Positions 51,509-55,000 of a DNA stretch of 55,000 nucleotides are shown piece by piece. The DNA comes from Branchiostoma floridae (Eukaryota > Chordata > Leptocardii > Amphioxiformes > Branchiostomatidae). Below the pieces are notes generated by a model. That model saw only the letters and a list, made by a program, of their open reading frames with translations. It did no database searches and had not been told where the DNA came from. A program made the position numbers and the translations under genes. The stretch is from assembly GCF_000003815.2 (NCBI RefSeq), contig NC_049986.1, positions 4,346,400-4,401,399 on the forward strand, in the 5' to 3' direction. Within the stretch, counting starts at the first letter, position 1. Every line of letters begins with the position of its first letter.

Positions 51509-54500
51509 CTGAAATGACAGAGAGAGTGGAAATGTTATAGACTCCAAGGGACATTTGTACATGCATAGTATAGACATTATGACTGGTTTTATGTTGTTAC
51601 AGAATACTAAAGAAATATTTCAAAAACACTTCCTGACTACAAGAATCTTTAGCGGATTCAATGAACAAAGACGTCTCGATCTGTAGAGGGACTTTTACTT
51701 GAGAAGCTAACATTGCATGATTATCGTAAAGTATATACTGTTGCAAGTTTTCATAATGTTTGATTTTCTGCTTCAGAATCTCAAAAGTTCAGTACATGGC
51801 AGCCATATTTACTATGATGTCACAGGCGGAAATCAACTTGAATCAAGAAATGGAAGTTTGATGATCAATAAAATACAGGTAGTATAAATGGCTGAATGTA
51901 ACATTACTTTAAACTTTAAACATACATGACCAATAAAATGTATGTAGGAACAGAAGACAGGTGAGATTATCTGTGCTGTGTTACTACAAGTCTGAGAGGT
52001 CTTGACAATGTGAGAAGGATATCTTTATGATTTGTTAAATCCTTGAACCAACAAGCCGGAAGTCTCTCTTTTTTAAAAAATAATAATTCTCATCTCACCT
52101 TTGGTGAACTGAAAGTCTGCACACCCACAGACTTTGGTCGGGATGACCTGATGGGTGCCAGGCGAGTGGTTTTGGACAGCCCTCCCACCTTCTGCCCTAC
52201 TGACGAGATGGTGTCCTTCTGTCTGGGCACCAGGCCCAGGTCTCCTAGTCTGTAGTGAGCTACCGAGTCTGCTACACCCGACACAGGCCCCAGAGTGATG
52301 GAGCTACACACATGGAGGGAAATAATGGCAGAGTTCAGTATGTTGTTAATCAGTCCTAACATAAGGTCTTTGTCCACAATTTCTTTCACAATTAAGTATT
52401 AGCCAACACCCTCAGGCTAAGATTTTAAAAAGGTTGTTATTTAAACAACGACAACACGCTGTAAATCTGATTCATTTGTTATCATCTGAAGCTCCTTGGA
52501 AAGTCAATTTTCCATGGAACAGCTGATATGCCAAAAGCTGAGTACTTCCTTTCTGCCATATAAAGCTGAAAAGATTCCCTCTGTTTTAACTCTTGGCTTG
52601 CATTCACCAACATTAGAGGCTGAGTGCAATAGAACTTATACATGTACCATCAGCTTTAACATGCACTAATCTAACTAGTGCATACCAAGAAGGAAGGAAG
52701 TATTTTACTTGTCACTCATGCAGCCATTTGAACCAAAGTCATCCACATGCCTTCTTACTGATGGGAAGTATTTCAGAAATCATCATCCCCCACACATTCA
52801 TGTTGCCAATCTTACACTTGTTAGAAGACAAACTTTACACCATGTACAAATCGTATACTGTAAATGCAGAAACTTTCGCGGTGGTTTAATGTTTGCGTTT
52901 TTTTCCGGTGGCTGCTTTACCGTGAACTTAAAACCACCGTGAACATTTTTCCATGGCAGTAAGAGATGGTTTTGTCGCGAACTTGAAAGCAAAGCGAGAA
53001 GTCGTTTTTCTCGCTACCGCAAAATTAAATCTCCGCGAACTTAAATACATTTACAGTACTAGAACTGGTGACTGAAGCACTTTGAGTTAGACTCACCCTT
53101 TAGTCAGACCCATGCCCATGGCGGGAAGGAAGCCGGTACTTTTAGTCTTCCACGCCTCAGACGTGTTTTTCCCGAAGGGCCCCCGTGGCGGCCCCAGGCC
53201 CAGTGTGGCTGCACTGTTCAGGAGGATCAGAAGTTGCTCCAACATTCCGTCCCGTTTTTCCCGCAGGGCAGATAGTTCCTCCCACTCTGGGTCATCTGGA
53301 CTTGGACCCTGAAGAGATCGATGTTAACTAATTTAGTCATTATCATTACAACAAACTATAGTCCCTGCCTATTTCAAAAGTAGCCAGTGGAGACAGGTTT
53401 TCCATGAGAAATAGCCAGAAATTGTTGTGAAATCCATCCTCCTATACGCAGGAACATCCAACGTCGAAACCACCTGTCTGGATGTACCCTGCTTTCTCAA
53501 CTGTCACCGTTAGTTCCAGACCGCCCTGCTTATAAATATTATGAGCTTACCCTTATGTATGCAAGACCCCTTTTGAAAACTGAAAGGCCTATTCTCTGAT
53601 TGGCTGATAGCTGGTTTGGGGGGGGGGACGTTCACAGCAACTATAAGGCTGACAGTTGAGAAAGAAGGGTACATCCAACAGGCAGTTTCGCCGTTGGATG
53701 TCCCTGCGTAGGAGGGTGGTAAAATCGGGCTAGGGAGATTTGTTTAATGTATAGCAGACTGTGTTCGGAGATCAGTAAAAATGGGGTGCGTACCTTATTT
53801 GAGTCTCCCACTTTACGTTTCAATCCCCCAGATTTGTAAGTGACTTTATTTGGAGTTTGTACTTTTAGTTGAGGAAATATAATGGTACATGAGACTTACA
53901 CTTAATGTACTATGTAAGCTGTGTGCTGCATCCCGAATGAGCTGCTCCAGTTTCCCCCTGGCCTTCCTCTCGTCTTTCAGCTTCTCCTGGAGCAGGGACA
54001 CCTCGTCACCCTGAATAACAAACACAACACTGCTTAGAGCAGGGTAGTCAGGGTTTCCGTCTGGGCCTGACTGATGATAGGAAGTACATGACATACATTA
54101 TGTATTTATGTCATACCCATAATCAAATATTGGATACTACTGGATACTACAACTTGGCCGCAATAACGTTCGTTACAGGTTCTAGACTGGGTCATAATTT
54201 TCTGTATCATACAGACTCCTTAGTTGTATCACACAGGCTTCCATCAATTAAATAGAATGCACTACACTGCAAGCAAACAGAGTTCTTTTGTTGGTCTAAT
54301 TTTTCTCGAATGGATGTTCTTAAAGAATAAAGCTTTTGGCACAGGTTGAAACTATGTGTCAATTTTATCCTTTTTGTGAGTAAAAATGTAGTTTGGCAAA
54401 ACCGGGAACACACCATTTTTCCCTAGGCCAGTGCTGAATGTAATATAACACTCCATCCCTCGCCATGACTTACCTTCTGCTCTAGCTCTGCACTGATTTT

Positions 54501-54644
54501 TTGCAGCTCTTGTGACATGGCCTCGTTCTGACTGCGTACCAGGCTGATCTCTGCATCGATGTCCTGAACCTCCTGTTCCCTCACTTCCATCTCCGCCAGC
54601 ACTGCCTCCGTCTGCTTGGCCTTCTCTGTCAGCATGCGAATGAT
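51446..54644 (-). CDS. Coiled-coil protein gene, 3' part (5' end beyond the right edge)
   Basis: Five in-phase exons: 54474-54644, 53900-54010, 53097-53308, 52099-52303, 51446-51508, ending in a TAG. The first two are heptad-rich coiled coil (MLTEKAKQTEAVLAEMEVRE; LLQEKLKDERKARGKLEQLI). The third has DPEWEELSALREKRDGMLEQ followed by a Gly/Pro-rich linker. The fourth is basic and disordered, ending RPKSVGVQTFSSPK. The last ends MFFADQLLKSGKPD. I do not recognise the family with confidence; the first exon vaguely recalls ciliary coiled-coil proteins such as BBOF1, which is only a guess. The acceptor at 54645 shows that more exons lie to the right. Confidence 0.8.
52099..52303 (-). CDS. Coiled-coil gene exon
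   Basis: Encodes SITLGPVSGVADSVAHYRLG then RQKDTISSVGQKVGG and RPKSVGVQTFSSPK. Basic and Ser-rich. Acceptor TGTGTAG, donor GTGAGATG, phase 2 in and 0 out. Confidence 0.82.
52857..53060. mobile_element. MITE of the GCAGAAACTTTCGCGG family, best copy
   Basis: Ends ACTGTAAATGCAGAAACTTT and GCGAACTTAAATACATTTAC then AGTA are inverted (TACTGTAAATG both sides, with small differences). In an intron of the coiled-coil gene, 36 bp from an exon. Confidence 0.85.
53097..53308 (-). CDS. Coiled-coil gene exon
   Basis: Encodes GPSPDDPEWEELSALREKRD, LEQLLILLNSAATLGLGPP and GFLPAMGMGLTKG. Acceptor TCTCTTCAG, donor GTGAGTCT, phase 0 in and 2 out. Confidence 0.85.
53900..54010 (-). CDS. Coiled-coil gene exon
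   Basis: Thirty-seven codons, GDEVSLLQEKLKDERKARGK through SLHSTLS, phase 0 at both ends; acceptor TTATTCAG, donor GTAAGTC. Confidence 0.85.
54474..54644 (-). CDS. Coiled-coil gene exon (first visible)
   Basis: Fifty-seven codons, phase 0 at both ends, between TACTCTTAG and GTAAGTCATG. Encodes IIRMLTEKAKQTEAVLAEME and SQNEAMSQELQKISAELEQK, a clear heptad pattern. Confidence 0.85.
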
Positions 54645-55000
54645 CTAAGAGTACAGCAATGGCGCCTCAGTGAGGTCATGTTTATATCTCTCTTCTATAC
54701 GTTCAAGAGAACGAAAATTTAGTGTCCTCTTCTCTCTTGACAAAACAATCAAGTTCCTTGATACATTATGATGTTTTAACCAAGGAACATCCCTCTATGA
54801 CTTGGAAACATTGTTCTACCACAAACTCAGGCTTACATTTCTTGACTCCTAACCCAAAAAGAATGGATGCTGAAGCAACTATAAGGCTGGGTTATGATTA
54901 TTATTCTCCCACTTAAAAAAAGCGTTTTGGGAAATGTTGGGAGGAAACATCTGCATTTGCTTACAAAATCAAAGTTGGCATCTAGTATTTATAACCGTCA

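Overview
The window is eukaryotic, metazoan DNA: coding sequence sits in many short exons with GT-AG splice sites and consistent phases, separated by AT-rich introns full of small inverted-repeat transposons, microsatellites and minisatellites. The gene content (an astrotactin with vertebrate-like domain order, a BTB/C2H2 zinc-finger gene, an IQCC homologue) and the style of repeats suggest an invertebrate deuterostome, most likely a lancelet (Branchiostoma). That is an inference from family content; no species marker is present. I saw no CRISPR array, operon, rRNA or intact tRNA.

Layout. (1) 1-5.9 kb: no gene supported; repeats and degenerate mobile elements. (2) 5942-30173, minus strand: a near-complete astrotactin-like gene (ASTN1/2 family) of at least 23 coding exons, from signal peptide and two membrane segments through EGF-like modules and MACPF domain to an FnIII-like region and the C-terminal annexin-like exon. 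Its introns carry most of the mobile elements. (3) 30.2-37.4 kb: upstream/intergenic sequence with candidate 5' UTR exons, a 45-bp minisatellite and transposon copies. (4) 37487-39986, minus: a three-exon BTB - AT-hook - ten-finger C2H2 gene. (5) 41820-49367, plus: a five-exon IQCC homologue, head to head with the BTB gene. (6) 51446 to beyond the right edge, minus: the 3' part of a coiled-coil protein gene, five exons visible.

The four genes show no obvious shared pathway. The most notable feature is how often repeats touch gene structure. A minisatellite in IQCC has multiplied a splice donor about 20 times. A tandem repeat has copied the splice acceptor plus start codon of the BTB gene. Two inverted-repeat transposons abut splice donors of the astrotactin gene, and in one the transposon end itself appears to supply the GT. 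A pair of about 1.3-kb inverted repeats flanks astrotactin exons 7-16. No wholly new protein system is evident. All family calls are by eye from remembered family sequences, without database search.
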